Shown here: positions 25,148 to 34,181 of the stretch, one piece after another
How positions within the stretch are numbered: the first letter of the stretch is position 1
How the letters are laid out: each line of letters opens with the position of its first letter
Program-made: the position numbers and the translations under genes
Source of the DNA: G963663315 sp963665165
GTDB taxonomy: Bacteria; Pseudomonadota; Gammaproteobacteria; Arenicellales; Poriferihabitantaceae
Length of the DNA stretch: 64,000 nucleotides
Assembly (NCBI GenBank): GCA_963665165.1
Contig: OY761989.1
Location: 1,240,001 to 1,304,000, forward strand
Direction: 5' to 3'
The notes under the pieces: generated by a model
The model's input: the letters and a program-made list of their open reading frames with translations, nothing else
Told to the model about the DNA's origin: nothing
Database searches by the model: none

Positions 25148-26476
25148 TTAACCAGTACTTGCTCCCGGAATCCAGTCTGTTCCTGCCAGTGGAATCCTGG
25201 CCATTGCGGCCGCTTCGACAGTCAGGGCAACCATATCTTCCGGTTCAAGGTTGCGGACATGGGTTTTTCCCGCGGCCCGGGCAAGGGTTTGGGTCTCCAG
25301 CGTCAGCACTCGCAGATAGTTGGCGACCCGCCTGCCGGCCAGTTCCGGGTCAAGCCGTTTTCCGAGATCCGGATTCTGGGTGGAAATACCGCTGGGGTCC
25401 TTGCCGTCCTGGTAATCGTCATAAAATCCGGCGCTGGAGCCGATTTCATTGTATTGTTCTTCAAATTCCGGAGAATTGTCTCCCATCGCAATCAACGCGG
25501 CGGTGCCGATGGAAACCGCGTCCGCGCCGAGCGCGAGCGCTTTGGCCACATCCGCGCCGGAACGTATACCACCCGATACGATCAACTGCACCTTGCGATG
25601 CATACCCATGCCCTTCAGCGCGTCAACCGCGATCCGGGTTGCCGGAAGTGTCGGGATGCCGACGTGTTCAATGAAAACATCCTGGGTAGCGGCAGTACCG
25701 CCCTGCATTCCATCGACCACCACGACATCCGCGCCAGCTTTGACCGCAAGCTGTACATCGAATAAGGTGCGGGTGGCGCCAACCTTGATATAAATCGGCG
25801 TCCGCCAGTCAGTCAGTTCCCTTAGTTCCTGCACCTTGATTTCAAGATCATCGGGGCCTGTCCAGTCGGGATGCCGACAGGCGCTGCGCTGATCGATTCC
25901 TTTCGGCAGATTACGCATTTCAGCGACCCGGTCACTGATCTTTTGACCGAGCAGCATGCCGCCGCCGCCTGGTTTCGCGCCCTGGCCGACTACCACTTCA
26001 ATGGCGTCCGCCTTCCTCAAATCGTCGGGATTCATGCCATAGCGCGAGGGCAGATACTGGTAAACCAGAAGGTCCGAATGGCCCCGTTCTTCCGCCGTCA
26101 TGCCGCCATCGCCTGTGGTGGTGCTGGTGCCGACCGCCGACGCTCCCCGTCCAAGCGCTTCCTTGGCCTGGGCCGACAGCGCTCCAAAACTCATTCCGGC
26201 AATGGTGACCGGGGTCGATAGGGTGATCGGTTTTTTGGCGAACCGGGTTCCCAGGGTAACGGATGTATCGCATTTTTCCCGGTAGCCTTCCAGTGGATAG
26301 CGCGACATGCTGGCGCCCAGGAACAGCAGGTCATCGAAAGACGGCACAGCGCGTTTGGCGCCGAACCCCCGTATGTCATAGATCCCCTCTTTTGCGGCTC
26401 TCTGGATTTCCCGGATAACCGGGCGGGAGAATGTGGCTGATTCCAGCATCCAGGAATGATCAATCTTTTTAGTCAT
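25148..26476 (-). CDS. mgsC: N-methylglutamate synthase subunit C-like (FMN-binding glutamate synthase domain)
   Basis: A 442-residue protein related to the FMN/Fe-S central domain of glutamate synthase. Typical segments are SFGALSAQAKEALGRGA, VVGQGAKPGGGGMLLG (the GxKPGxGG site), VVDGMQGGTAATQ and SGGIRSGADVAKALALGAD. With the two genes upstream it forms a three-gene split glutamate-synthase-like enzyme. In rhizobia the same set is called glxBCD. Its neighbour gmaS supports a role in N-methylglutamate formation. Confidence 0.88.
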   Translation of the reverse strand: MTKKIDHSWMLESATFSRPVIREIQRAAKEGIYDIRGFGAKRAVPSFDDLLFLGASMSRYPLEGYREKCDTSVTLGTRFAKKPITLSTPVTIAGMSFGALSAQAKEALGRGASAVGTSTTTGDGGMTAEERGHSDLLVYQYLPSRYGMNPDDLRKADAIEVVVGQGAKPGGGGMLLGQKISDRVAEMRNLPKGIDQRSACRHPDWTGPDDLEIKVQELRELTDWRTPIYIKVGATRTLFDVQLAVKAGADVVVVDGMQGGTAATQDVFIEHVGIPTLPATRIAVDALKGMGMHRKVQLIVSGGIRSGADVAKALALGADAVSIGTAALIAMGDNSPEFEEQYNEIGSSAGFYDDYQDGKDPSGISTQNPDLGKRLDPELAGRRVANYLRVLTLETQTLARAAGKTHVRNLEPEDMVALTVEAAAMARIPLAGTDWIPGASTG

Positions 26477-26518
26477 ATCTGTCCGTCCGACGATTCTCCT
26501 GCCAACCGGCAGTCGTGT

Positions 26519-27196
26519 TCAATAGGCGCTGGCGTTGTCGACCGCGAAATTGTAAAGCCTGCGGGCCGATCCATATCTGCGAAAGTCGTTTGCACGGTAG
26601 TCAAGCTGTGCGTCCCGCAACAACCCGGCCAGTTCTTCCCTGTGTTCATCGCGCATCGGTTTTTCGACGCAATCCGTGCCCAGGCTCGCCACTGTTCCCA
26701 ATACGTAGAGCCGCGCTTCGTAGATTGAATCCCCCAGATCGTTGCCTGCATCGCCACAGACGACCAGCCGACCGCTTTGCGCCATGAAAGCGCTCATGTG
26801 GCCGATAGACCCGCCAATGACGATGTCCGCTCCTTTCATCGAGATACCGCAGCGCGCGGCCGCGTCCCCTTCCACCACCAGCAGTCCGCCATGGGAGGTC
26901 GCGCCACAGTACTGGGAGGCATTGCCCTTCACCCTGACCGAACCTGACATCATGTTTTCAGCCAGACCGGGACCGGCATTGCCGTGGATCATGATATTGG
27001 CGGATTGGTTCATGCCTGCACAGTAGTAGCCCACATGGCCCATGATGTTTACATCCGTGTCGTACATGGCGCCGGCGGCCACGTTGTGTTTGCCGCCGGG
27101 ATTCAGCACCTCGAACCGCTGTGAAGCCGCAACCTCGCTGTGCAGCGCCTGATTCAATTCCCGGACGCTGTCGCCGGCCAGGTCAAAAGTCCTCAT
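26519..27196 (-). CDS. mgsB: N-methylglutamate synthase subunit B-like (GXGXG domain)
   Basis: A 225-residue protein equal to the C-terminal GXGXG beta-helix domain of glutamate synthase. Glycine-rich repeats include MYDTDVNIMGHVGYYCAGM, NIMIHGNAGPGLAENMMSG and GADIVIGGSIGH. I start it at the ATG at 27196, which overlaps the mgsA stop (TGATG); an upstream start inside mgsA is less likely. Structural subunit of the predicted MgsABC complex. Confidence 0.86.
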   Translation of the reverse strand: MRTFDLAGDSVRELNQALHSEVAASQRFEVLNPGGKHNVAAGAMYDTDVNIMGHVGYYCAGMNQSANIMIHGNAGPGLAENMMSGSVRVKGNASQYCGATSHGGLLVVEGDAAARCGISMKGADIVIGGSIGHMSAFMAQSGRLVVCGDAGNDLGDSIYEARLYVLGTVASLGTDCVEKPMRDEHREELAGLLRDAQLDYRANDFRRYGSARRLYNFAVDNASAY

Positions 27197-28092
27197 CAGT
27201 GTCTCTCCCAACTGTAAATCCGTGCGGGTTCCGGTTCCCAGATTCGCGCGTCCTGGTTGCCCGGTAATTGCGCTATGGCGCGATACTCCGAAGACATGGC
27301 CACCCAGTCATCGGTTTCTGCGATCACGGCAGGCTTGCAGGCGATCGGATCCCGCAATACCGCAAATCCGTCCCGGGTTCCGATTGCAAAGGTGTAGAAC
27401 CCGTCCAGATCGACCAGCGCCGCTTCCATCGCCTCGTTCAATGTGGCTCCCTGGCCCAGGCGCCAGGTCAGGTAGCCGGCGGCCACTTCACTGTCGTTAT
27501 CGGTCTGGAAGCGAATACCTTCGCTTTTCAGGTTTTCCCTGAGCCGGTTGTGATTGGACAGCGAACCATTGTGTACCAGGCACAGGTCGAGACCGGTATT
27601 GAACGGGTGGGAGTGCTCGGTCGTGACTACACTCTCCGTCGCCATGCGGGTATGGCCGAGCGCATGAGTTCCACTCATCGATTCGAGGTTGAATTTCCGG
27701 ATAACCTGGTCAGGCAGGCCCTTTTCCTTGAAAATCTCGATTGAGCTTCCCGTGCTGGTGATTCTCACGCCCTGGAGATTGTCTTCGATCCAGCCGCAGA
27801 CCGTGTCCCCGTCCCCCTGGATTATGGCAACGGCATGATTGGAGACCGGGCAGAGTGAAGCGGTCGGGTCGATACCTGAACGGATGGACTCCGCTACCCG
27901 GTTCCAGTCGGTGTCATCGGCGCCCTGGAGTGTTATTTTGACGGAATCATCCGGCACGGGATCATGGTAGATTGCAAAACCGGCGCTGTCCGGGCCGCGA
28001 TCCGTCATCTGGACCAGCATGGCGGAAACCAGGCTCCCCAGATTTTTCTCAAGTTCCGGCGATTTCGTATACAAACCGACTATTCCGCACAT
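27196..28092 (-). CDS. mgsA: N-methylglutamate synthase subunit A-like (class II glutamine amidotransferase)
   Basis: A 298-residue Ntn-type amidotransferase. It begins MCGIVGLYT, giving Cys2 as nucleophile, with TDRGPDSAGFAIY, ALGHTRMATES and LCLVHNGSLSNHNRLR as further active-site segments, and DNDSEVAAGYL. It is the first gene of mgsABC-gmaS, a minus-strand operon with short gaps or overlaps. The mgdABCD dehydrogenase genes that complete the pathway in known methylotrophs are not in this window. Confidence 0.87.
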   Translation of the reverse strand: MCGIVGLYTKSPELEKNLGSLVSAMLVQMTDRGPDSAGFAIYHDPVPDDSVKITLQGADDTDWNRVAESIRSGIDPTASLCPVSNHAVAIIQGDGDTVCGWIEDNLQGVRITSTGSSIEIFKEKGLPDQVIRKFNLESMSGTHALGHTRMATESVVTTEHSHPFNTGLDLCLVHNGSLSNHNRLRENLKSEGIRFQTDNDSEVAAGYLTWRLGQGATLNEAMEAALVDLDGFYTFAIGTRDGFAVLRDPIACKPAVIAETDDWVAMSSEYRAIAQLPGNQDARIWEPEPARIYSWERH

Positions 28093-28210
28093 AAGTAGTT
28101 GTCATCCAAGGGTTGGTTGAAAGAACAGGAAGCCCTGATTCGTGACCTGTTGGCCGACAAATCCGGTTGCCATAATAATGACAGGTATTGTCAGGCTAGT
28201 AAACAGGTTG

Positions 28211-28236
28211 TGACCGGATCAGCTATAATCCGGTCA
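28211..28236 (+). promoter_or_regulatory. Operator-like palindrome over a TATAAT element
   Basis: A perfect 9-bp inverted repeat, TGACCGGAT (28211-28219) and ATCCGGTCA (28228-28236), with 8 bp between. TATAAT at 28224-28229 overlaps the right arm. It sits between the divergent mgsA and DUF1028 genes, about 90 bp before the latter. A repressor bound here would block a plus-strand promoter. No good -35 was found. Confidence 0.55.
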
Positions 28237-28321
28237 ACCTCACAACACGAATTATACCAAACCGGACTCATGCGGGAAAAGATAAAATTCCCGTGGAAGC
28301 GAAGAACCATAGAACCGGATC

Positions 28322-28999
28322 ATGACGTTTTCCATTATCGGACACTGCCAGGACAGCAACATGTTCGGGGTGGCCATTACCACCTCCAGTATTTGTGTCG
28401 GCGCACGTTGTCCGCATGCCAGAGCGGGTGTGGGCGCCGCAGCTTCCCAGAATATTACGGATCCGGCATTGGGGCCAGCCCTGCTGGATCGACTGGCGTC
28501 GGGAAAATCCGCGCAACAGGCGCTGGACAGTATCGTCGCCGGGCTGGAAAACGCTGAATACCGCCAGTTGACGGTGGTCGATTCGAGTGGCCATACCGCT
28601 TGTCATTCCGGCTCTGAAATCCTGGGCATCCACGCCGAATCGAGTGGCCATCATTGTTTCGCGGCAGGCAATCTCCTGCAAAATACAGGCGTACCCGGAG
28701 CAATGACCCGGACCTTCGAAGGGCTGCGCGGCACGCACCTTGCCGAACGATTGCTGTTGTCTCTCCAGGCCGGGTTTGATGCCGGGGGGGAGGCGGGGGA
28801 AGTCCATTCCGCCGCGTTACTGGTGGTCGATAGCCAGCCCTGGCCCCTGGTGGACCTGAGAGTGGACTGGTCGGACGACAATCCGGTTGCGCGCCTGCAT
28901 GCGTTGTGGAAGGAGTACCAGCCCCAGATGCTGGATTATGTGACGCGCGCCATCAATCCGGCCAACGCCCCGTCCTACGGTGTCCCGGGCGACCTGTAG
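28322..28999 (+). CDS. DUF1028-family protein
   Basis: A 225-residue protein of DUF1028, an Ntn-hydrolase-like family often found near amino acid and peptide catabolism genes. It starts MTFSIIGHCQDSNMFGVAI, and AVTT-like SSICVGARCPHARAGVGA, FAAGNLLQNTGVP and DLRVDWSDDNPVARL are characteristic. The activity is not established. It is transcribed away from mgsA from a region with an operator-like palindrome. Confidence 0.87.
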   Translation: MTFSIIGHCQDSNMFGVAITTSSICVGARCPHARAGVGAAASQNITDPALGPALLDRLASGKSAQQALDSIVAGLENAEYRQLTVVDSSGHTACHSGSEILGIHAESSGHHCFAAGNLLQNTGVPGAMTRTFEGLRGTHLAERLLLSLQAGFDAGGEAGEVHSAALLVVDSQPWPLVDLRVDWSDDNPVARLHALWKEYQPQMLDYVTRAINPANAPSYGVPGDL

Positions 29000-29047
29000 C
29001 CTTCTTCCCCGGAAACAAACCCCGGCTCCTGACCTGAACGAGAGAGA

Positions 29048-29716
29048 ATGATGTCCAAGAATCCATTACGTTACGAAGAGAACATGTACCATTACATCCA
29101 GTCTGTTTCTCTCAGGGAGTCAGAACCACTCAGGTTATTGAGGGAGGAGACTCAGGCCATGGAACAGGCGAACATGCAGATTTCCCCGGACCAGGGACAG
29201 TTCATGGCTATGCTGGTCAGGCTGATGAATGCAAGATGTCTCGTCGAAGTGGGTACGTTTACCGGCTATAGCGCGCTGGCGATGGCGCAGGCGTTACCGG
29301 ACGATGGCAGGCTCATCGCTTGTGACATCAGTCGGGAGTGGACCGATACAGGACAGATTTACTGGGAACGGGCGGGAGTCGCTGACCGGATCGATTTGAG
29401 AATCGGCCCCGCGCTGGACACGATGGATGAGTTGCTGGATGCAGGGTTGGCGGGAGCGGTTGACCTGATTTTCATAGACGCCGACAAGGGGAATTACCCG
29501 CGTTACTACGAGCGTGGAATCGAATTGCTCAAGACCAACGGATTGATCGTCGTGGACAATGCGTTCTGGAACGGGGCGGTGATTGACGACCGCAACCAGG
29601 AAGAGGATACGGTGAGCATCCGCAATATGAACCAGCTGATCTCCCGGGACCAGAGGGTGGATATTTCGATGATCGCGATCGGTGACGGGTTGTTTCTGGC
29701 CAGGAAAAAGATTTAA
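29048..29716 (+). CDS. Class I SAM-dependent O-methyltransferase (CCoAOMT-like)
   Basis: A 222-residue methyltransferase of the small catechol/caffeoyl-CoA O-methyltransferase group. The SAM-binding motif is CLVEVGTFTGYSALAMA (64-80), and metal/substrate motifs are LIFIDADKGNYPRYY and IVVDNAFWNG. It lies 48 bp after the DUF1028 gene and overlaps the convergent next gene by 4 bp. Natural substrate unknown; catechol-type acceptors are typical for the family. Confidence 0.9.
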   Translation: MMSKNPLRYEENMYHYIQSVSLRESEPLRLLREETQAMEQANMQISPDQGQFMAMLVRLMNARCLVEVGTFTGYSALAMAQALPDDGRLIACDISREWTDTGQIYWERAGVADRIDLRIGPALDTMDELLDAGLAGAVDLIFIDADKGNYPRYYERGIELLKTNGLIVVDNAFWNGAVIDDRNQEEDTVSIRNMNQLISRDQRVDISMIAIGDGLFLARKKI

Positions 29717-30480
29717 CTGCTGTCCAGCTCGAACAATGAGCCGAACTGCGGTAGCCGGTCTTCGATTCCGGCGAGGCGCAGCGCATGCCAGGCCATGGCG
29801 TGATTGGAGGACGTAATCGGCAGGCTGAGACTGCCTTCCAGTTTCCGGCAGGTCTCGACCAGCCGCACCGAGGTGCAGGAAACGAAAACGGCATCGATAT
29901 CCGCGTGTTTCATGATTTCCCGGATTCCCGATTCGATGGATTGCGGGGTGATTCGGGCCACCCTGGAATCCCGGTCCTCATTGAATGATCCGAATACCGG
30001 GACATCCAGTCCCCGGTCGGTCATGTATCCGGCCACGATTCGATTGACCGATTCGCAGTAGGGTGTCAGGACACCCACCCGCTTTACTTTCAGCGCCCGA
30101 AAAGCCGCGAACGCGGCGGTGGCCGGGGTCGTGCATTTTGCATTCGGTTGCGCCGCGAGGATGTGGCTGAATACCTTTTCCTCGCCGATCGCCATGCTGG
30201 CCGAAGTGCAACCATAGGCAACGACATCCAGCGGCGTACCCGGAGTCAGCAACCGGGCGCTCTCTGTGATTCGCGGAGCCATGGCGCGCAATGATTCGGG
30301 GGTGATCACATCGTCGTTGGGAATGCGGTTGTGGTACAGCGCAATCCCGTCCACCGGATGAAATATCCGCCGCCATTCCTGTTCGATCGTATAGTCCGTG
30401 GAAAGCACAATCAGCCCGATTCTTGCACGCAGGGCAATGCCTTCATCCATCTCGAAAGGCAGGTGTTCGAGCAGTATCAT
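29713..30480 (-). CDS. Asp/Glu racemase-fold protein, EutA / maleate isomerase-like
   Basis: A 255-residue member of the aspartate/glutamate racemase superfamily, in the arylmalonate decarboxylase / maleate isomerase / EutA branch. Two catalytic-type cysteines are present, C91 in VVAYGCTSAS and C202 in VFVSCTSVRL. The frame is open to a TTG at 30561, but the ATG at 30480 is preceded by AGGA. EutA belongs to ectoine-use operons, and an M24 protein of DoeA-like type lies about 8 kb away, but no other ectoine genes are seen. Substrate uncertain. Confidence 0.8.
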   Translation of the reverse strand: MILLEHLPFEMDEGIALRARIGLIVLSTDYTIEQEWRRIFHPVDGIALYHNRIPNDDVITPESLRAMAPRITESARLLTPGTPLDVVAYGCTSASMAIGEEKVFSHILAAQPNAKCTTPATAAFAAFRALKVKRVGVLTPYCESVNRIVAGYMTDRGLDVPVFGSFNEDRDSRVARITPQSIESGIREIMKHADIDAVFVSCTSVRLVETCRKLEGSLSLPITSSNHAMAWHALRLAGIEDRLPQFGSLFELDSS

Positions 30481-30666
30481 ACGGTCCTGGTCCGGCGGTC
30501 GTCGAAAGCGGGTTTTAATGAGTGGATCCAGTGGGGATTGTACAGGATTGACAATTTGCAAGCATGGCCCCGAGCGATTCGTCGAAGCAGTTGAACTTGT
30601 CGAAGCAATTTGAACAGGAAGGCAATATCATGTAATGATCGGCTTTTAGCTCGTGCCCCGGCTGCC

Positions 30667-31506
30667 ATGGCAAACAACTACGATAAAACGAATATCGCGT
30701 CGATGGAGATGATCTATGGTGAGGGTTATCTGTCTGCGGGCGGGGATGAGGATGTTGCCCGGATTCTGGACGGACTGGATGTGTCGGGGAAACAGGTTCT
30801 GGATGTTGGCTGTGGTCTCGGAGGCGCCGCCGTCACCCTGGCGCGGGACCATGGAGCATGGGTTGCCGGACTGGATATTGACTCCACTGTTCTGGCGCGG
30901 GCAAATGAATTGGTGGAAAAGGCAAATGTCGGTGACCGGGTCGTTTTAGAGCGCTTCGAGCCGGGTCCGTTTCCGGTTGAAGACAATCGTTTTGACCTGG
31001 TTTATGTGACCGCCGTGACCTGCCATATCGTCGATCTGGTCGGGTTTTTCAAGGAAATCCGGCGCGTTCTGAAGCCGGATGGGGCAATGGTGGGGCGTGA
31101 CTGGTTCAGGATCAGCGACAACTGGCGTTATCGTGAATGGGACAGCCTGTTAAGAGGCAAGGGGCTGAATTTTCACTTCGTGGACATAGATACATTCAGG
31201 CAGGCCCTGGATGAATCCGGCTTTGCCGAATCCAGGATCATTGATCGAACCGATTTCATCGCCGGACTGGCCAGGGACGCGGTGAATCGCGTTGACAATG
31301 ACCTGGCCGAAGACCTGCGACAGGTCCTCGGCGAGCAGGGTTACCAGGATTGCCGGGAATGGACCGGGATCAGGGCCGATGCCCTGACTCATGGTGGAAT
31401 CGGCCAGTCCCAATTCCGGGCATACGTCAAGCGCCGGGATGATGACGGTAATGTGCCGGTGATTGATCATCGCCTTATTTCGTTCAGCCCCCAGTCGTAC
31501 TCGTAA
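30667..31506 (+). CDS. SAM-dependent methyltransferase, phosphoethanolamine N-methyltransferase-like
   Basis: A 279-residue class I methyltransferase. The SAM site is QVLDVGCGLGGAAVTLA (about 43-59). The N-terminal pattern NYDKTNIASMEMIYGEGYLS followed by AGG resembles the start of phosphoethanolamine N-methyltransferases. The ATG at 30667 was chosen over one at 30610 because the upstream part is not family-like. It could N-methylate a small amine, fitting the surrounding methylated-amine genes, but the acceptor is not known. Confidence 0.83.
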   Translation: MANNYDKTNIASMEMIYGEGYLSAGGDEDVARILDGLDVSGKQVLDVGCGLGGAAVTLARDHGAWVAGLDIDSTVLARANELVEKANVGDRVVLERFEPGPFPVEDNRFDLVYVTAVTCHIVDLVGFFKEIRRVLKPDGAMVGRDWFRISDNWRYREWDSLLRGKGLNFHFVDIDTFRQALDESGFAESRIIDRTDFIAGLARDAVNRVDNDLAEDLRQVLGEQGYQDCREWTGIRADALTHGGIGQSQFRAYVKRRDDDGNVPVIDHRLISFSPQSYS

Positions 31507-32285
31507 TCGCTGATTTTCGTGAAAGCCTCCAGTTCCCGGGCCAGATCCGGTTCGGCATACTGTATGAAATACTCGATGATCTCGCGGTCGCTGCCACCGA
31601 AATCCTCCGTGTACCATTTGAAAATACTGGACACGACCAGATCATCTCCATGAATGGCGACGCCCCGGGGATGATTGATGTACTGCCTCGCGGCATCGTC
31701 GAGCAGGTCTTCGATATTGTCTGCCGTGAAGGCCGTCGCTTGCAGGTTGGGACAGCCGATAGACGCGCAATTCACCGCATAGTGGATCCGGTTGTCCCGG
31801 AACACGGGGCGCAGGATTTCATGCTCGATATCATCCAGGCTGAGTTTCATTCCTTCAACCGTAACCAGTTTTTCCTTCCACGGACCACGCGACAGCAGGC
31901 TGTAGGAAATTTCGCGAATGCTTTTTACCGGATAATGGTCGAGAATCACCTTTATCGTCAATGCGTTATACAGGTTTATCCAGTACGCATACTGCTGCTG
32001 ACGGCCAGACTCCGTTACGATTACGGACTGCAACCTGTCGACATAGCTTTCCAGCGCTTCCCGGTCCGCCGGGGTCACAGTCGAATACCGGAAGTAATTC
32101 AATCCCTGCTCTTCCTCGATATATGCAGCCAGCAAGCGGTCCCAACTGCTGTGGTCTATCGTGATTTCGCTGTCTGCGTTCGAGCGGCTCCAGTACTGTG
32201 CCAATTTCGAATCTGCAAATGAATTGCAGGAGAATGCGGTCAATAGGATAAAAACACTTGAAAGAGCGTATCGCGCTGTAATCAT
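31467..32285 (-). CDS. DUF547-domain exported protein
   Basis: A 272-residue protein with an N-terminal signal peptide (MITARYALSSVFILLTAF, possible lipobox or cleavage near SCNSFA). The DUF547 domain shows YAYWINLYNALTIKVIL, GPWKEKLVTVEG and HYAVNCASIGCPNL. Function of the family is unknown. The start at 32285 gives a clean signal; a longer frame to 32405 does not. Its 3' end overlaps the convergent methyltransferase gene by 40 bp, an unusually long tail-to-tail overlap. Confidence 0.86.
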   Translation of the reverse strand: MITARYALSSVFILLTAFSCNSFADSKLAQYWSRSNADSEITIDHSSWDRLLAAYIEEEQGLNYFRYSTVTPADREALESYVDRLQSVIVTESGRQQQYAYWINLYNALTIKVILDHYPVKSIREISYSLLSRGPWKEKLVTVEGMKLSLDDIEHEILRPVFRDNRIHYAVNCASIGCPNLQATAFTADNIEDLLDDAARQYINHPRGVAIHGDDLVVSSIFKWYTEDFGGSDREIIEYFIQYAEPDLARELEAFTKISDYEYDWGLNEIRR

Positions 32286-32481
32286 GGCTGGTATCTGTTG
32301 TCTGTCGGGGATGTTCGTGGTTCTGCCTGTACGGTCTGACAATAGAATCGGCGATTCGTGCGGTTTATCCGCTGGAAATGTAATCCGGTCTGAACACGGA
32401 GGCAACTCCTGTGGCTTCCGTGTATGGATTTTCCCTGTACCGAGGGTGGCGGCAGGCGGGTTTATTGACTATAGTCCGGTC

Positions 32482-34137
32482 ATGACGGAAAGATTCGACT
32501 ACATTATTGTCGGCGCCGGTTCCGCCGGTTGTGTGCTGGCCAACCGGCTTTCGGAAAATCCCGATGTCCGCATCCTGCTGCTTGAATACGGCGGCAAGGA
32601 CAATAGCATCTTCATCCAGATGCCGACCGCGCTGTCCATTCCGATGAATACGAACCGGTTCGCCTGGCAGTTCTACAGTGAACCGGAACCCTTTCTCGAT
32701 AATCGAAGAATGCACTGTCCCAGGGGCAAGGCGCTCGGCGGTTCTTCTTCCATCAATGGCATGGTCTATGTCCGGGGGCACGCAATGGATTACGAGGAGT
32801 GGGCCGAGCAGGGGGCGCAAGGTTGGGACTACCGGCATTGCCTGCCTTATTTCAGGAAGGCCGATGACTGGAAGTTCGGCAGCGATGCGTATCGTGGTCA
32901 GGGCGGGCCGCTTGCGGTCAACAATGGCAACGAGATGAAGAACCCGTTGTATCGCGCATTCATCGACGCGGGTATCGAGGCCGGTTATGCCCGCACGGAA
33001 GATTACAACGGCTTCCGCCAGGAAGGTTTTGGCGCGATGCACATGAACGTCAAGAATGGCGTTCGCTGGTCTGCCGCCAATGCCTACCTGAAGCCGGCCA
33101 TGCAGCGCGGCAACCTTAAAGTGGTGACGCGGGCGTTGACCCGGCGAATTGTCCTCGACAACAAAAAAGCGACCGGCATTGAATATCTGGTCGGCGACCG
33201 GCGTCATATCGCCAAAGCCGGCAAGGAGGTGATTCTCAGCGCCGGATCGGTCGGATCTCCGCAGTTGTTGCAGATCTCCGGAATCGGTCCATCGGAGGTG
33301 CTCAAGGAAGCCGGGATCGAGGTGGTTCACGACTTGCCCGGCGTGGGCGGCAATCTGCAGGATCATCTGGAATTTTATTTCCAGTTCCGTTGCAGGAAGA
33401 AAATCACCCTGAACGGGAAGCTCGACCTCTGGAACAAATTCCTGATCGGCGCCCGATGGTATTTGTTCAAGACCGGGCTGGGCGCCACCAATCATTTCGA
33501 GTCCTGTGCGTTTATTCGATCCCGCGCCGGAATCCGGGCGCCCGACATTCAATACCACTTCCTGCCGGCGGCGATGAGGTATGACGGCAGAGCCGCCTTT
33601 GACGGTCATGGATTTCAGGTTCATGTGGGGCATAACAAGCCATCCAGCCGTGGTCGAATCCATATCCGGTCTTCCGATCCACTGGACAAGCCCTCCATTT
33701 TATTCAACTACCTGCGCACGGAGGCGGACAGGCAGGGCTTCAGGCAATGTGTCAGATTGACCAGGGAGATCATGGCGCAACCAGCCATGCGGGACTATCG
33801 CGGCGCCGAGATACAGCCGGGCGAATCAATACGCGATGATGATGAAATCGACGCCTGGGTCAGGCAGAACGTGGAAAGCGCCTATCATCCCTCCTGTAGC
33901 TGCAAGATGGGAAATGACGATTCGGCTGTGGTCGATCCTGAAACCCGGGTCCGGGGTATCGATGGCCTGAGAGTGGTGGATTCTTCTGTTTTTCCCGTCA
34001 TTCCAAACGGGAACCTGAATTCGCCAACCATCATGCTGGCCGAACGCGCCGCGGATTTGATCAAGGGCAAGGGTATGCTTGCGCTGGCCGATGTCGAGGT
34101 CGGCATCGCGGACAACTGGCGGCAAAGGCAGCGATAG
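32482..34137 (+). CDS. GMC-family oxidoreductase, choline dehydrogenase-like
   Basis: FAD-dependent alcohol dehydrogenase of 551 residues. The ADP-binding motif is YIIVGAGSAGCVLANRLSE, the GMC signature is PRGKALGGSSSINGMVYVRG, and the active-site end has SAYHPSCSCKMG and PVIPNGNLNSPTIM. BetA (choline dehydrogenase) is the nearest common annotation, but the family covers many alcohols. The ATG at 32482 starts the FAD motif properly; an upstream open frame is not family-like. No betB lies beside it. Confidence 0.92.
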   Translation: MTERFDYIIVGAGSAGCVLANRLSENPDVRILLLEYGGKDNSIFIQMPTALSIPMNTNRFAWQFYSEPEPFLDNRRMHCPRGKALGGSSSINGMVYVRGHAMDYEEWAEQGAQGWDYRHCLPYFRKADDWKFGSDAYRGQGGPLAVNNGNEMKNPLYRAFIDAGIEAGYARTEDYNGFRQEGFGAMHMNVKNGVRWSAANAYLKPAMQRGNLKVVTRALTRRIVLDNKKATGIEYLVGDRRHIAKAGKEVILSAGSVGSPQLLQISGIGPSEVLKEAGIEVVHDLPGVGGNLQDHLEFYFQFRCRKKITLNGKLDLWNKFLIGARWYLFKTGLGATNHFESCAFIRSRAGIRAPDIQYHFLPAAMRYDGRAAFDGHGFQVHVGHNKPSSRGRIHIRSSDPLDKPSILFNYLRTEADRQGFRQCVRLTREIMAQPAMRDYRGAEIQPGESIRDDDEIDAWVRQNVESAYHPSCSCKMGNDDSAVVDPETRVRGIDGLRVVDSSVFPVIPNGNLNSPTIMLAERAADLIKGKGMLALADVEVGIADNWRQRQR

Positions 34138-34181
34138 ATTCGCCACGGTGGGCGGTCCCGGAATTCGAGCGGTTCCGGACT

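Noticed and set aside
28099..28557. A 152-codon frame overlapping the DUF1028 start
   Set aside because: Its second half is a shifted reading of DUF1028 coding sequence and the rest is intergenic with a promoter-like palindrome.
29713..30480. An ectoine-degradation locus built around the EutA-like and M24-fold genes
   Set aside because: The two genes are about 8 kb apart and no doeB, eutBC, transporter or aminotransferase genes accompany them; kept only as a hint.
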